Positions 18,867 through 27,791 of a stretch of DNA of 64,000 nucleotides are shown here, one piece after another. Position numbers and translations under genes: made by a program. Source of the DNA: an uncultured Alphaproteobacteria bacterium (lineage in GTDB: Bacteria; Pseudomonadota; Alphaproteobacteria; HIMB59; GCA-002718135); contig CACMPM010000001.1 in the NCBI GenBank assembly GCA_902615625.1, positions 64,169 through 128,168 of the forward strand, written 5' to 3'. Positions within the stretch are counted from its first letter, which is position 1. Every line of letters starts with the position of its first letter. The notes beneath the pieces were generated by a model. The model was not told where the DNA came from and did no database searches. It worked only from the letters and a program-made list of their open reading frames with translations.

Positions 18867-19962
18867 AGATAATATGGAAGAGTATCTATCTTCTATTGAA
18901 GATATTATTGAAGATGCAAGAAATGGAAAAATGTATATTCTTGTTGATGATCCTGATAGAGAAAATGAAGGCGATCTAATCATTCCAGCTCAATATGCTA
19001 ACCCGCAAGCTATTAATTTTATGGCAAAACATGGAAGAGGATTAATTTGTTTAGCTTTAACTAAGGAAAGAATAGAAGAATTGGAACTTCCCTTAATGAA
19101 TCCAAGTAATATAAAAAATGATTTAACTGCATTTACTGTTTCTATTGAAGCAAAAGAAGGAGTGACTACTGGAATATCTGCAGCTGATAGAGCTCATACT
19201 ATATCAGTAGCTGTAAATAATAATAGAAACAAAAATGATCTTGTTTATCCTGGGCACGTTTTTCCTCTTATGGCTTGGGATGGTGGAGTATTAGTACGTG
19301 CTGGTCATACAGAAGCAGCAGTTGATATTTCAAAACTAGCAGATCTAAATCCTTCTGGTGTTATTTGTGAAATAATGAGCGAAGATGGCTCTATGGCGAC
19401 GTTACCAGAAATTATTAAGTTTGCAAAATTACATAATTTAAAAGTAGGATCTGTTAGTGACTTAATTAAATTTAGACTTAAAAAAACTAAAATTGTTGAA
19501 AAGATAGCCGAAAGACCATTTGAAAGTGAAATGGGGTCGCAGTTTACTTTAAAAGTATTTCAAAATTCTATTTCTGGTGAAAAGCATTACGCTCTAGTAA
19601 AAAATCTAATTGATGTAAATGAACCTGTGCTTGTTAGAATGCACAGATTGGATGTCACAAAGGATATATTTGAAGAAAAAAATATTTTTGGAAGTGAAAT
19701 TAAGTCTGCCTTTCAACTTATAGAGAAGAATGGATCAGGAGCTATAGTTTTAATAAATAGTGATATGTCACCAAATATACTTAAAATGTTCAATAAAAGA
19801 AAAAGATCAAAAAATAAATTAGAACTAAGAGAATATGGCGTAGGCGCTCAGATTTTATCATTACTACAAATCAATAAAATTATATTATTAACAAACACTA
19901 AGAAAAGAATTATTGCCTTGGATGGATTTAATATTGAAATTGTCGATCAGAAAAAAATATGA
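18859..19962 (+). CDS. ribB: 3,4-dihydroxy-2-butanone 4-phosphate synthase with degenerate GTP cyclohydrolase II domain (RibBX-like)
   Basis: The N-terminal ~200 residues are an intact RibB domain making the four-carbon unit for lumazine: VDDPDRENEGDLI, ISAADRAHTI, HVFPLMAWDGGVLVRAGHTEAAVD, and ICEIMSEDGSMA. The C-terminal ~170 residues resemble GTP cyclohydrolase II in overall layout but lack the zinc cysteines (the place of CxxRCDCG reads DIFEEKNIFGSEIK) and the GRGIGL loop, so that half should not cleave GTP. Such RibBX-type proteins are known in alphaproteobacteria. I start it at the ATG at 18859, which overlaps ribE by 8 bases; an upstream in-frame ATG would lie deep inside ribE. Confidence 0.92.
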   Translation: MNKDNMEEYLSSIEDIIEDARNGKMYILVDDPDRENEGDLIIPAQYANPQAINFMAKHGRGLICLALTKERIEELELPLMNPSNIKNDLTAFTVSIEAKEGVTTGISAADRAHTISVAVNNNRNKNDLVYPGHVFPLMAWDGGVLVRAGHTEAAVDISKLADLNPSGVICEIMSEDGSMATLPEIIKFAKLHNLKVGSVSDLIKFRLKKTKIVEKIAERPFESEMGSQFTLKVFQNSISGEKHYALVKNLIDVNEPVLVRMHRLDVTKDIFEEKNIFGSEIKSAFQLIEKNGSGAIVLINSDMSPNILKMFNKRKRSKNKLELREYGVGAQILSLLQINKIILLTNTKKRIIALDGFNIEIVDQKKI

Positions 19963-20360
19963 ATAATAAAATTCTAATAGTTTCAGCAAATTATTATAAA
20001 GAAATATCGAAAAATCTTGAGTTGGGAGCAATCAATACCCTTAAAGAAAATGGTTTTGAATATGAAGTTATTAATGCACCGGGTTGTTTTGAAATCCCCT
20101 ATTTAATTAAAAAAAATATTGATAATTTTAATGGATTTATTTCCCTTGGATGTATTATTAAAGGTGATACATATCATTTTGAAGTTATTGCTAATGAAAC
20201 AACTAGAAAAATTATGGATCTATCTGTTGACTTTAATTTACCAATTGGATTTGGTGTCTTAACTTGTTACGATTTAGAGCAAGCAAAAATCAGAAGTGAC
20301 ATTAATCAAAAAAATAAAGGTCAAGAAGCTGCTTTAGCTTGCATAGAGTTACTTAAATAA
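19959..20360 (+). CDS. ribH: 6,7-dimethyl-8-ribityllumazine synthase
   Basis: RibH joins the RibD product to dihydroxybutanone phosphate to make lumazine. The 133 residues show VSANYYKEISKNLELGA, the loop INAPGCFEIPYLIK, SLGCIIKGDTYHFEVIANETTRK with its catalytic His, and LPIGFGVLTC. It overlaps the ribB gene by 4 bases and ends 3 bases before nusB, as in many proteobacteria. Confidence 0.96.
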   Translation: MNNKILIVSANYYKEISKNLELGAINTLKENGFEYEVINAPGCFEIPYLIKKNIDNFNGFISLGCIIKGDTYHFEVIANETTRKIMDLSVDFNLPIGFGVLTCYDLEQAKIRSDINQKNKGQEAALACIELLK

Positions 20361-20363
20361 AAA

Positions 20364-20834
20364 ATGCAAAATTATACCAAGTCACAAACAAGACTTGCAT
20401 TTGTTCAATATATTTTTCAGAATGAATTCTTAAATGCAGATTCTTCAGAGAGTATCGAAGATTTTCAAAAGCATTTTTATGATACTAATATTGCTATAAT
20501 TGATGAGAAAAAAGAATTTAAACTCAAGTTTAATAAAAATTTTTTAAATAAACTTTTTTCCAGTCTTTTGAACAATATTGATAAAAAAAACATAATTGAT
20601 GATTTAAACGACTTTATTGATATTAATCGAAAATTTGAAAAATGGGATAATATTTTGAAGTCAATAATGTTTGCAATAATTGCAGAATTATTAATTACAG
20701 AAAAAAATAAATTTAAAATTGTCCTTAACGACTATTTGAATATAAGTAAAAGCCTTGTTTCTCATAAAGAAACTAAATTAATTAATGCTATAATTCAAAA
20801 ATATATAGATAAAAATGAAATTAATAAAAAATAA
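20364..20834 (+). CDS. nusB: Transcription antitermination factor NusB
   Basis: NusB binds boxA RNA with S10 in rRNA antitermination complexes. The family start SQTRLAFVQYIFQNEF is recognisable, as is the helical C-terminal half (SIMFAIIAELLI...LNDYLNISKSLV). The rest is divergent and Lys/Asn rich. The position between ribH and thiL is the classic ribH-nusB-thiL order and supports the call. The end overlaps thiL by 20 bases. Confidence 0.87.
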   Translation: MQNYTKSQTRLAFVQYIFQNEFLNADSSESIEDFQKHFYDTNIAIIDEKKEFKLKFNKNFLNKLFSSLLNNIDKKNIIDDLNDFIDINRKFEKWDNILKSIMFAIIAELLITEKNKFKIVLNDYLNISKSLVSHKETKLINAIIQKYIDKNEINKK

Positions 20835-21795
20835 TTTATCTGAAAAATTAATAATTAATAAATATTTTAAAAAATTAAATTTAAAAAAAAAAGGAACATT
20901 TAATTTTGAAAATGATGGAGCTTATTTAGAATTAAAAAATAAAAATTATAAATTGACTGTTACGACTGATAGTATTTCTGAAGATATAGATTTTTTCAAT
21001 CATGATGACCCAAAGTCAATAGCTCAAAAAATTACAACAGTAAATTTATCTGACATATATGCAATGGGAGCCTTACCTCACTCTTATCTTTTGAATTTAC
21101 ATTTACCAAAGCATATTAATGAAAACTGGTTAAATTCATTTTCAAATCAATTAAAGAAAATACAACGTAAGTATGGTTTTTATCTTTTAGGGGGAGATTT
21201 ATCACAATCAAATAAACTTATTGTTTCTTCAACTTTTTTTGGATCTATAAAAAAGAAATTAGAGGTATTTCAAAATAAATTGAATTTACATGATGATATT
21301 TTAATAACTGGAAGTATTGGTGAGTCAAAGATTGGTTTAGAAATTTTAAAAAAAAAATTTTCATCTAATATAATTTTAAATCAATATTTTATTCAAAAAT
21401 ATTTATACCCTACGCCTTGTAAGTTAGGACCGCTAATTGCAAGTCATGTTAATTCAATGAAAGATATTTCCGATGGTTTGATTGGAGATTTAACTGATAT
21501 GTTAAATGGTAAATATGGAGCACTAATTAATGTTAATAAAATTCCATTAAGTGTTAAGACAAAAAAAATTCTGAATGTTCAAAATAACTTTAGAATAGAA
21601 AACCTTCTAAATTCTGGTGATGATTATGGGTTGATAATCATATCAAGTAAAAAAAATAGAAATAAAATTATTAGTATTGCTAATGAAAATGATATTAAAG
21701 TTAGTTACATAGGAAAAATAATCAGCGAAAAAGGCATTCATTTCGATTCATATATTGACATGAAGAACATCAAGAAATTTGATCATTTCTGCTAA
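20815..21795 (+). CDS. thiL: Thiamine-monophosphate kinase
   Basis: ThiL phosphorylates thiamine monophosphate to thiamine diphosphate. The 326-residue protein belongs to the AIR-synthase fold. Visible marks are TTDSISEDIDFF, KITTVNLSDIYAMGALPHSYLL, YGFYLLGGDLSQS, ILITGSIGESKIGL and MKDISDGLIGDL with the ATP and Mg2+ binding acids. It shares a message with nusB. With the TPP-controlled thiBP genes at 38618-41196 it suggests that thiamine or its phosphate is taken up or made and then finished here. Confidence 0.93.
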   Translation: MKLIKNNLSEKLIINKYFKKLNLKKKGTFNFENDGAYLELKNKNYKLTVTTDSISEDIDFFNHDDPKSIAQKITTVNLSDIYAMGALPHSYLLNLHLPKHINENWLNSFSNQLKKIQRKYGFYLLGGDLSQSNKLIVSSTFFGSIKKKLEVFQNKLNLHDDILITGSIGESKIGLEILKKKFSSNIILNQYFIQKYLYPTPCKLGPLIASHVNSMKDISDGLIGDLTDMLNGKYGALINVNKIPLSVKTKKILNVQNNFRIENLLNSGDDYGLIIISSKKNRNKIISIANENDIKVSYIGKIISEKGIHFDSYIDMKNIKKFDHFC

Positions 21796-21852
21796 AAACT
21801 TGATTTTTTCTATAGTTTCTGACATATCACCCAAAATTTTAAGGAGTTTTCA

Positions 21853-23958
21853 ATGACAACACTGCAGGTATTAATTGTTTTATGCGGTCTAGCGGCCGTA
21901 CTATATGGTCTAGTAACATCTAGGCAAATTTTATCACTTGGTTCTGGAAATGATAAAATGCAAGAAATTGCTGGCGCAATTCAAGAGGGAGCTAGAGCTT
22001 ATTTAAACAGACAGTACATGACTATAGCAATTGTAGGAGTTGTTATTTTTGCTCTTATATGGATAGTTTTTGATTTGGCATCCGGAATTGGTTTTTTGAT
22101 TGGAGCTTTTTTTTCTGGTGCTGCAGGTTATGTTGGAATGAATATATCTGTTAGATCTAATGTTCGTACAACACACGCAGCAAGTAAAAGCTTAGCTGAG
22201 GGTTTATCTGTTTCTTTTAAGGCTGGTGCAGTTACAGGTATGCTAGTCGCAGGATTTGCACTTCTTTCTATTGCAATTTTTTATTTTGTTTTGCACAATT
22301 CTGGTTCATTTCCGGGTAGAGAGATTGTAGCTCCTTTAGTTTCATTGGGATTTGGTGCCTCTTTAATTTCAATATTTGCAAGACTCGGTGGTGGTATTTT
22401 TACTAAAGGTGCAGATGTTGGTGCAGATTTAGTTGGTAAAGTAGAGGCTGGTATTCCTGAAGATGATCCAAGAAATCCAGCTGTTATTGCAGACAACGTT
22501 GGTGATAATGTTGGTGATTGCGCAGGTATGGCTGCAGATCTTTTTGAGACTTATGTTGTAACAGTGGTAGCTACAATGGTTTTGGCATCAATATTTTTCA
22601 TAGAAAACTCATATACAATGATGATATTTCCTCTAGCTATTGCAGGAGTTTGTGCATTAACAAGTATAATCGGAACTTATTTTGTTAGGCTTGGTAAAAA
22701 TAATAATATTATGGCAGCGCTTTATAGAGGATTTGCAGTATCAGCTATTTTATCTGCAGCTTTATTGTATTTTGTTACTGATTATATAGTTGGTTTAAAT
22801 AATGTTTTAGTAGTTGAAGGAACATCAACACAATTTACAGGAATGTCACTTTTTATTTGTGGTTTACTTGGATTAATAATTACTGGTTTAATAATATGGG
22901 TAACAGAATATTACACAGGCACAAATTATCGGCCTGTTCAAAGTATTGCTCAATCATCAACAACAGGTCACGGTACCAATGTAATACAAGGTCTTGCAAT
23001 TAGTTTAGAAGCTACTGCTCTTCCTGCACTTATTATTGTTGCAGGGATTATTTCAACTTATTCCCTTGCTGGATTATTTGGTATCGCTATTGCTGTTACA
23101 ACTATGTTAGCTTTAGCTGGTATGGTAGTTGCATTAGATGCATATGGACCTGTTACAGATAATGCTGGCGGTATCGCAGAGATGTCTAACTTAGATGAAA
23201 ATGTAAGAAAAACAACTGATGCCCTTGATGCAGTAGGGAATACTACTAAAGCTGTTACGAAAGGTTATGCTATTGGGTCTGCAGGATTAGGTGCGCTCGT
23301 ACTATTTGCAGCCTATACTGAGGATCTTGATCATTTTGCTAAAGACACAAGTAGTCCCTTGTATGGAATAGAAGTTTCATTTGATTTATCCAACCCTTAT
23401 GTAGTTGTTGGTTTATTACTAGGAGGATTATTACCTTTCCTATTTGGAGCTCTTAGTATGACAGCAGTTGGTAGAGCAGCGGGTTCTGTTGTATTAGAGG
23501 TGAGAAGACAGTTTAAAGAAATTCCTGGTATAATGGAGGGTAAAGGAAAACCAGAATATGGAACATGTGTAGATATTCTTACTAAATCTGCAATTAAAGA
23601 AATGATCGTACCATCTATGTTACCGGTTTTATCACCAATAGTCGTTTATTTTGTTATATTGTTAATAGCTGGTCAATCTGCAGCATTATCATGTTTAGGT
23701 GCATTATTGCTAGGTGTTATTATTACAGGGTTATTTGTTGCAATAAGTATGACTGCTGGTGGTGGAGCTTGGGATAATGCAAAAAAATATATTGAAGACG
23801 GTAACCATGGTGGCAAAGGGAGTGAAGCTCATAAGGCAGCAGTAACTGGAGATACCGTTGGAGATCCATATAAAGATACTGCTGGTCCTGCTGTAAACCC
23901 TATGATTAAAATTACAAATATAGTGGCTTTGTTACTTTTAGCTGCAATTTCACTATAA
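21853..23958 (+). CDS. hppA: Membrane-bound proton-translocating pyrophosphatase
   Basis: HppA couples pyrophosphate hydrolysis to proton export across the inner membrane. The 701 residues have about 16 membrane segments and the signature [20 protein letters not shown] followed by [19 protein letters not shown] later motif [17 protein letters not shown] carries Lys where K+-dependent enzymes have Ala, which marks the K+-independent H+-pumping class. A strong Shine-Dalgarno site AAGGAG (21841-21846) sits 6 bases before the ATG, unlike most neighbours. The gene is 57 bases after thiL and may have its own promoter. Confidence 0.96.
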   Translation: MTTLQVLIVLCGLAAVLYGLVTSRQILSLGSGNDKMQEIAGAIQEGARAYLNRQYMTIAIVGVVIFALIWIVFDLASGIGFLIGAFFSGAAGYVGMNISVRSNVRTTHAASKSLAEGLSVSFKAGAVTGMLVAGFALLSIAIFYFVLHNSGSFPGREIVAPLVSLGFGASLISIFARLGGGIFTKGADVGADLVGKVEAGIPEDDPRNPAVIADNVGDNVGDCAGMAADLFETYVVTVVATMVLASIFFIENSYTMMIFPLAIAGVCALTSIIGTYFVRLGKNNNIMAALYRGFAVSAILSAALLYFVTDYIVGLNNVLVVEGTSTQFTGMSLFICGLLGLIITGLIIWVTEYYTGTNYRPVQSIAQSSTTGHGTNVIQGLAISLEATALPALIIVAGIISTYSLAGLFGIAIAVTTMLALAGMVVALDAYGPVTDNAGGIAEMSNLDENVRKTTDALDAVGNTTKAVTKGYAIGSAGLGALVLFAAYTEDLDHFAKDTSSPLYGIEVSFDLSNPYVVVGLLLGGLLPFLFGALSMTAVGRAAGSVVLEVRRQFKEIPGIMEGKGKPEYGTCVDILTKSAIKEMIVPSMLPVLSPIVVYFVILLIAGQSAALSCLGALLLGVIITGLFVAISMTAGGGAWDNAKKYIEDGNHGGKGSEAHKAAVTGDTVGDPYKDTAGPAVNPMIKITNIVALLLLAAISL

Positions 23959-23965
23959 AAATAAA

Positions 23966-24394
23966 TTAAGGAGTAGTTGGTAATTCTTGTTGAGTTCCAA
24001 CTCCTCCAAATATTTTTTCTAATAAACCTCTTTTTACTATTTCATTTGAAGTTTTATCATTTGAAAATTTAATATCTTTAATGTCCTTGGTATTGTATAC
24101 TTTTGATTCAACTATTTGATCATATTCATCTACTTTAAAAACAAAAACATAACTATATTTAATCTCTTTTTTAAGAACTGATTTTTTTTCACTTATCTCC
24201 GTATAATAAAAAAACTTATTTTCTATTGGATCAATATAGCTTGGATAACCTAATTTACTAATCAACTTATTTTTATTCTCAAAATTTATGTTTTGTAATG
24301 TATCATGGTTTATAATTTTTCCAGAATAAGTTATTTTATTTGAACAATTTGCCAAAATAAAAAAAATACATATATAAATTATAAATTTACTCAT
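23966..24394 (-). CDS. bamE: Outer membrane assembly lipoprotein BamE (SmpA/OmlA family)
   Basis: BamE is a lipoprotein of the beta-barrel assembly machine. The N-terminus is a lipoprotein signal with lipobox LANC (Cys16). Next comes the SmpA/OmlA core: ...KNKLISKLGYPSYIDP, then FFYYTEI and a Val/Phe strand region, with a low-complexity tail ending in ELPTTP. At 142 residues it fits. It is transcribed away from the CBP3 homologue, with only 3 bases between the two start codons. Confidence 0.85.
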   Translation of the reverse strand: MSKFIIYICIFFILANCSNKITYSGKIINHDTLQNINFENKNKLISKLGYPSYIDPIENKFFYYTEISEKKSVLKKEIKYSYVFVFKVDEYDQIVESKVYNTKDIKDIKFSNDKTSNEIVKRGLLEKIFGGVGTQQELPTTP

Positions 24395-24397
24395 TGA

Positions 24398-24889
24398 ATG
24401 ATATTACAATACTTAAAAAAAAAAGAAAATAAAGAACAAATAATTGCAACTAAACAATATAAACAAGTTATTTTTGAAAGTAAGATATTTTTAAATGATA
24501 ATAATTTTTTTATAACAAAGGATTACAAAACATCGTTCGAAATAGTTTCAATTTTTTTGATCATGTTTATTCGTATAAATTTATTAAAAAATAATAGAAA
24601 AAAATATCTTATAGTTAATGATGAATTGATTTCTTTATTTATCACTGATCTCGATGAATCTCTAAGAGAGAAAGGTATTGGAGATATGTCTATAGGAAAA
24701 TATGTAAAATCATATGTTAAAAAGTTTTATTTTAGGGTTAGTAAATTTCCTGATGATAATAATCTCTACAATAACAAAATATTTATTGAATATCTTAAAA
24801 TAACAAATTTAATTAAAAACGATGATTATATTAATGTTTCAAGAAAATTTAACGACAAATTTGTTGATTTTATAAACTCTACAAACTAA
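24398..24889 (+). CDS. Ubiquinol-cytochrome c chaperone family protein (CBP3-like)
   Basis: This family helps assemble cytochrome bc1 in mitochondria and alphaproteobacteria. The recognisable core is FITDLDESLREKGIGDMSIGKYVK, the hallmark of the family, followed by a helical region. The 163-residue length fits. The start ATG is 3 bases from the divergent bamE start and has no Shine-Dalgarno site. In many alphaproteobacteria it is followed by a yceD/DUF177 gene before rpmF; that gene is missing here, where only 71 bases separate it from rpmF. Confidence 0.86.
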   Translation: MILQYLKKKENKEQIIATKQYKQVIFESKIFLNDNNFFITKDYKTSFEIVSIFLIMFIRINLLKNNRKKYLIVNDELISLFITDLDESLREKGIGDMSIGKYVKSYVKKFYFRVSKFPDDNNLYNNKIFIEYLKITNLIKNDDYINVSRKFNDKFVDFINSTN

Positions 24890-24960
24890 CAATTTAAATA
24901 TAATCTAAATTATTGTAGAATTATCTTGAATTAATTTTAAAAACTAATAAGTGGACAAAA

Positions 24961-25152
24961 ATGGCTGTACCTAAAAGAAAAACAAGTGTTTCAAAAAGGA
25001 ATATGAGAAGATCTCATGATTCTTTAAAAAAAATAAATGTTATTTTAGATAAGGAATCTGGTGAACCTAGATTATCTCATAAGATTGATCTTGCCACAGG
25101 TATGTATAAAGGGCGAGAAATTCTAAAAAAGAAAACAAAAGAAATCAATTAA
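24961..25152 (+). CDS. rpmF: 50S ribosomal protein L32
   Basis: L32 is a small protein of the large ribosomal subunit. [20 protein letters not shown] is the diagnostic N-terminus, followed by [19 protein letters not shown]. It is 63 residues and, as in most alphaproteobacteria, has no zinc-binding cysteines. It heads the rpmF-plsX run, 4 bases before plsX. Confidence 0.97.
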   Translation: MAVPKRKTSVSKRNMRRSHDSLKKINVILDKESGEPRLSHKIDLATGMYKGREILKKKTKEIN

Positions 25153-25156
25153 AATA

Positions 25157-26170
25157 ATGTCTGCAGGGCAAGTTGAAATTGCCATTGATGCAATGGGTGG
25201 AGAAAATAGTCCTTATAAAGTTTTAAAGGGTGTTGAAATATTTCTAGAAAAAGAAAAAAATACTAAAATAATTTTTTTTGGTGATGAGTCCATCATTAAT
25301 CAAAATATAAATAAACATAATTTAAATATTTTTAATTACGAAGTTTTTAATACTCGGGACATTATTTCTGACGAAGATAGTGTAAACACTATTTTAAGAT
25401 CAAAAAAAAATAGCAGTATTTATAAAGGATTAGAATTTGCTAAAATAAATCAGAACTCAGGTTTTGTTTCTTCAGGAAGTACAGCTGCTATTATGATTCT
25501 TTCTCGACTTCACATGGGTATGATCGAGGGTATTGATAGACCTGCAATATGTTCTTTGGTTCCAAACAAAAAAAATTACTCACTAATGTTAGATTTAGGA
25601 GCAAATGTTATAGTTAGTGGATCAAATTTATTTCAATTTGCTTTAATGGGCTTTTGTTATTTTTCAATAATTAATAAAAAAAGAAAACCGACAATTGGTA
25701 TTTTAAATATTGGAACTGAAAATAATAAAGGTTTAGAGTTTCTTCAAGAAGCAGCCGATCTAATTGTTTCAAGTTTTCTTAAAGAATACTTTATTGGTTT
25801 TATAGAACCAAATAAAATAACATCTGGAGATTGTGATATAATCGTATCTGATGGTTATACAGGAAATATCATGCTTAAATCGGCTGAAGGAATTGCGAAT
25901 TTTATTACATCTAATTTAAGAGATATTTACAATAAATCCATAATAAATAAAATTTCATATAAATTAATTGAAAAAGACTTAAAAAAATTAAAAGATCAAG
26001 TTAACCCAGATATATATAATGGAGCTACCTTAATTGGCTTAAATGGCATCTCAGTTAAAAGTCATGGAAATGCTAATCCGATTGCATTTAGTTATGCATT
26101 GAAACAGTGTCATAATTTTATTACTAATGGTCTTAACAAACAAATTATCAAATCTATAAAAAATATCTAA
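25157..26170 (+). CDS. plsX: Phosphate acyltransferase PlsX
   Basis: PlsX makes acyl-phosphate from acyl-ACP for phospholipid synthesis. The start IAIDAMGGENSPYKVLKG is diagnostic, followed by SAGSTAAIM-type residues (SSGSTAAIMILSRL), RPAICSLVPN, MLDLGANVIVSG, GILNIGTENNKGLEF and DGYTGNIMLKSAEG. At 337 residues it is full length. Its stop overlaps the ihfA start by one base, leaving no room for fabH, which usually follows plsX in this group. Confidence 0.96.
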   Translation: MSAGQVEIAIDAMGGENSPYKVLKGVEIFLEKEKNTKIIFFGDESIINQNINKHNLNIFNYEVFNTRDIISDEDSVNTILRSKKNSSIYKGLEFAKINQNSGFVSSGSTAAIMILSRLHMGMIEGIDRPAICSLVPNKKNYSLMLDLGANVIVSGSNLFQFALMGFCYFSIINKKRKPTIGILNIGTENNKGLEFLQEAADLIVSSFLKEYFIGFIEPNKITSGDCDIIVSDGYTGNIMLKSAEGIANFITSNLRDIYNKSIINKISYKLIEKDLKKLKDQVNPDIYNGATLIGLNGISVKSHGNANPIAFSYALKQCHNFITNGLNKQIIKSIKNI

Positions 26171-26472
26171 TGGATAAACACAATATATCTAGGGATGAAA
26201 TTGCTGAAGCAATGAAAAATGAATTTGGTTTTAATAGAAAGCAATGTTTAGATATCGTAAATGATATTGTAGATATTATAATAGAAGGGCTTCAAAGTGA
26301 TAAAAAAGTTAAAATTCATAATTTTGGAACTTTTAAAATGAATAATAAGAAAAGCAGAATAGGAAGAAATCCGAAAACTAAAGAAGAATATAATATATCT
26401 AGTAGAAATGTTGTAACATTTAAAGCAAGTAAAGTTTTATTAAAATTTATTAATAATACAAATAATGATTAA
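26170..26472 (+). CDS. ihfA: Integration host factor alpha subunit
   Basis: IHF is a DNA-bending architectural protein. The 100 residues show the HU/IHF fold: an N-terminal helical dimerisation part, VKIHNFGTFKMNNKKSRIGRNPKTKEEY with the Pro-tipped DNA-binding arm, and VVTFKASKVLLKFI at the end. Its neighbours (plsX before, MerR gene after with an 8-base overlap) match the alphaproteobacterial ihfA locus, which is why I call it alpha rather than HU. Confidence 0.9.
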   Translation: MDKHNISRDEIAEAMKNEFGFNRKQCLDIVNDIVDIIIEGLQSDKKVKIHNFGTFKMNNKKSRIGRNPKTKEEYNISSRNVVTFKASKVLLKFINNTNND

Positions 26473-26839
26473 TAAAAAATATTTAAATATATCTGAGGTA
26501 TCTAAAATGCTTCAAATTGAAGTACATAAAATCAGGTACTGGGACTCCATAGACCCAAAAACAAATAAATTTAGAGTTGAGGGTATTTCTACAAAAAGTA
26601 AGGGCGGAACAAGATATTTTAACAAAGATAATATAAAGAAATTAGAAAAATTAAAAAGTATTCTATATGATGGAAATAATCATAATTATTCAATAAATTT
26701 AGCTGAGAAAATTTTATCCTCAAATTACAAATCATCTAATAACAAAGATGAAAATTATCCAAACCATAAACATGTAAATAACATAGAAAAAATTGAACAG
26801 ATTCTTAATAAAATGAGATTATTGTTGAATAATAATTAA
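26465..26839 (+). CDS. MerR family transcriptional regulator
   Basis: This is a DNA-binding protein with an N-terminal MerR winged helix: YLNISEVSKMLQIEVHKIRYWD, then GGTRYFNKDNIKKLEKLKSILYD. The C-terminal part is short, Asn/Lys rich and ends in a small helix, with no recognisable ligand domain. At 124 residues it matches the conserved but poorly characterised MerR protein that follows ihfA throughout alphaproteobacteria. Its targets are unknown. An imperfect operator-like inverted repeat lies ~37 bases downstream. Confidence 0.88.
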   Translation: MINKKYLNISEVSKMLQIEVHKIRYWDSIDPKTNKFRVEGISTKSKGGTRYFNKDNIKKLEKLKSILYDGNNHNYSINLAEKILSSNYKSSNNKDENYPNHKHVNNIEKIEQILNKMRLLLNNN

Positions 26840-27004
26840 AAAAAAAATTTTGAATAAAAAAAATATATATATTTCAGTTACTTATGTAACTAATTTATAC
26901 AAAAAATAAGAAAAAAAAAGTTATTTTTAATGTTTTATTTGTCCGTCAATTAAAATATATGAAGCTGATCTTATTAGTAAGGAAACAAACTATAAGGAGT
27001 TTTT
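26840..27004 (+). promoter_or_regulatory. Proteorhodopsin upstream region with strong ribosome binding site
   Basis: This is a 165-base AT-rich gap. It holds a small inverted repeat AGTTAC-TTAT-GTAACT (26876-26891) and, at the end, AAGGAG (26994-26999) 5 bases before the proteorhodopsin ATG. The strong site and isolated position fit a highly expressed single gene. I cannot assign a convincing -35/-10 pair by eye; whether the repeat is an operator or a weak terminator for the MerR gene is open. Confidence 0.45.
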
Positions 27005-27769
27005 ATGTTAAATAAGACTAGTCTACTAGGTATCATTGCTGCTACTATAGCATTCATTGCTGTTCCAGCATTTGCTGCCGAAACTTTCTTAGGTGAAGGC
27101 GATTTCGTAGGTATTACTTTCTGGATTGTTTCAATCGGAATGTGGGCATCTACAATTTTCTTTTTTTATGAAGGTATGAGAGTTTCTTCTAAATGGAGAA
27201 CTTCAATGGTTGTTGCAGGGTTAATTACATTTATAGCCGCTGTACATTACATGTATATGAGAGACTTTTGGGTTGCTACAGGTGAGTCACCAACAGTATA
27301 TAGATATATTGATTGGATACTAACTGTACCACTTCAAATGGTTGAATTCTTTTTAATTCTAGTTGCTGCCGGCGCAGCTGTATCTAGTGGTGCTTTCTAC
27401 AGATTGCTCATTGGTACACTTGTTATGATTGTTGGTGGATATCTTGGAGAAGCAGGTCATATTTCGGTATTACTTGGTTTCATCATTGGTATGATCGGTT
27501 GGGCTGTAATCATTTGGGAAATTTTCCGAGGTGAAGCAAGTCAGGCTGCTACAACTAAAGAGTCAGTAACTTCAGCATTTAATGCAATGAGATTAATTGT
27601 ATTAGTTGGATGGGCAATTTATCCTCTTGGATATGTATTTGGTTTAATGATGGGTTCAGTTGATGCTGATACCCTAAACTGGATCTATAACCTTGCTGAT
27701 TTTATTAATAAAATCCTATTTGGTTTAATTATCTGGAACGCTGCTGCTAAAGACTCAGCAACTGCATAA
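27005..27769 (+). CDS. Proteorhodopsin (blue-absorbing type), light-driven proton pump
   Basis: This seven-helix retinal protein pumps protons outward in light. A cleavable N-terminal signal ends near Ala24. Key residues in HYMYMRDFW and RYIDWILTVPLQMVEF are His81, the Schiff-base counterion Asp103, spectral tuning Gln111 and proton donor Glu114 (equivalent to His75, Asp97, position 105 and Glu108 of the reference protein). The retinal lysine is Lys236 in LADFINKILFG. Gln at the tuning site predicts blue absorption. DTE-type residues mark a proton rather than a sodium or chloride pump. It has its own strong binding site and terminator. No retinal or carotenoid genes are in the window. Confidence 0.98.
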   Translation: MLNKTSLLGIIAATIAFIAVPAFAAETFLGEGDFVGITFWIVSIGMWASTIFFFYEGMRVSSKWRTSMVVAGLITFIAAVHYMYMRDFWVATGESPTVYRYIDWILTVPLQMVEFFLILVAAGAAVSSGAFYRLLIGTLVMIVGGYLGEAGHISVLLGFIIGMIGWAVIIWEIFRGEASQAATTKESVTSAFNAMRLIVLVGWAIYPLGYVFGLMMGSVDADTLNWIYNLADFINKILFGLIIWNAAAKDSATA

Positions 27770-27791
27770 TTTTACTTATTAAATACTATTT

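Noticed and set aside
17194-20360. FMN riboswitch for the riboflavin genes
   Set aside because: The rib genes are embedded in a tight operon with no leader, and no RFN-element sequence was seen upstream of rpiB or ribD.
26876-26891. Inverted repeat AGTTAC-TTAT-GTAACT between the MerR gene and proteorhodopsin
   Set aside because: Only six pairs and no T-tract; could be a MerR operator but there is no second copy in the window to support this. Noted within the upstream region only.
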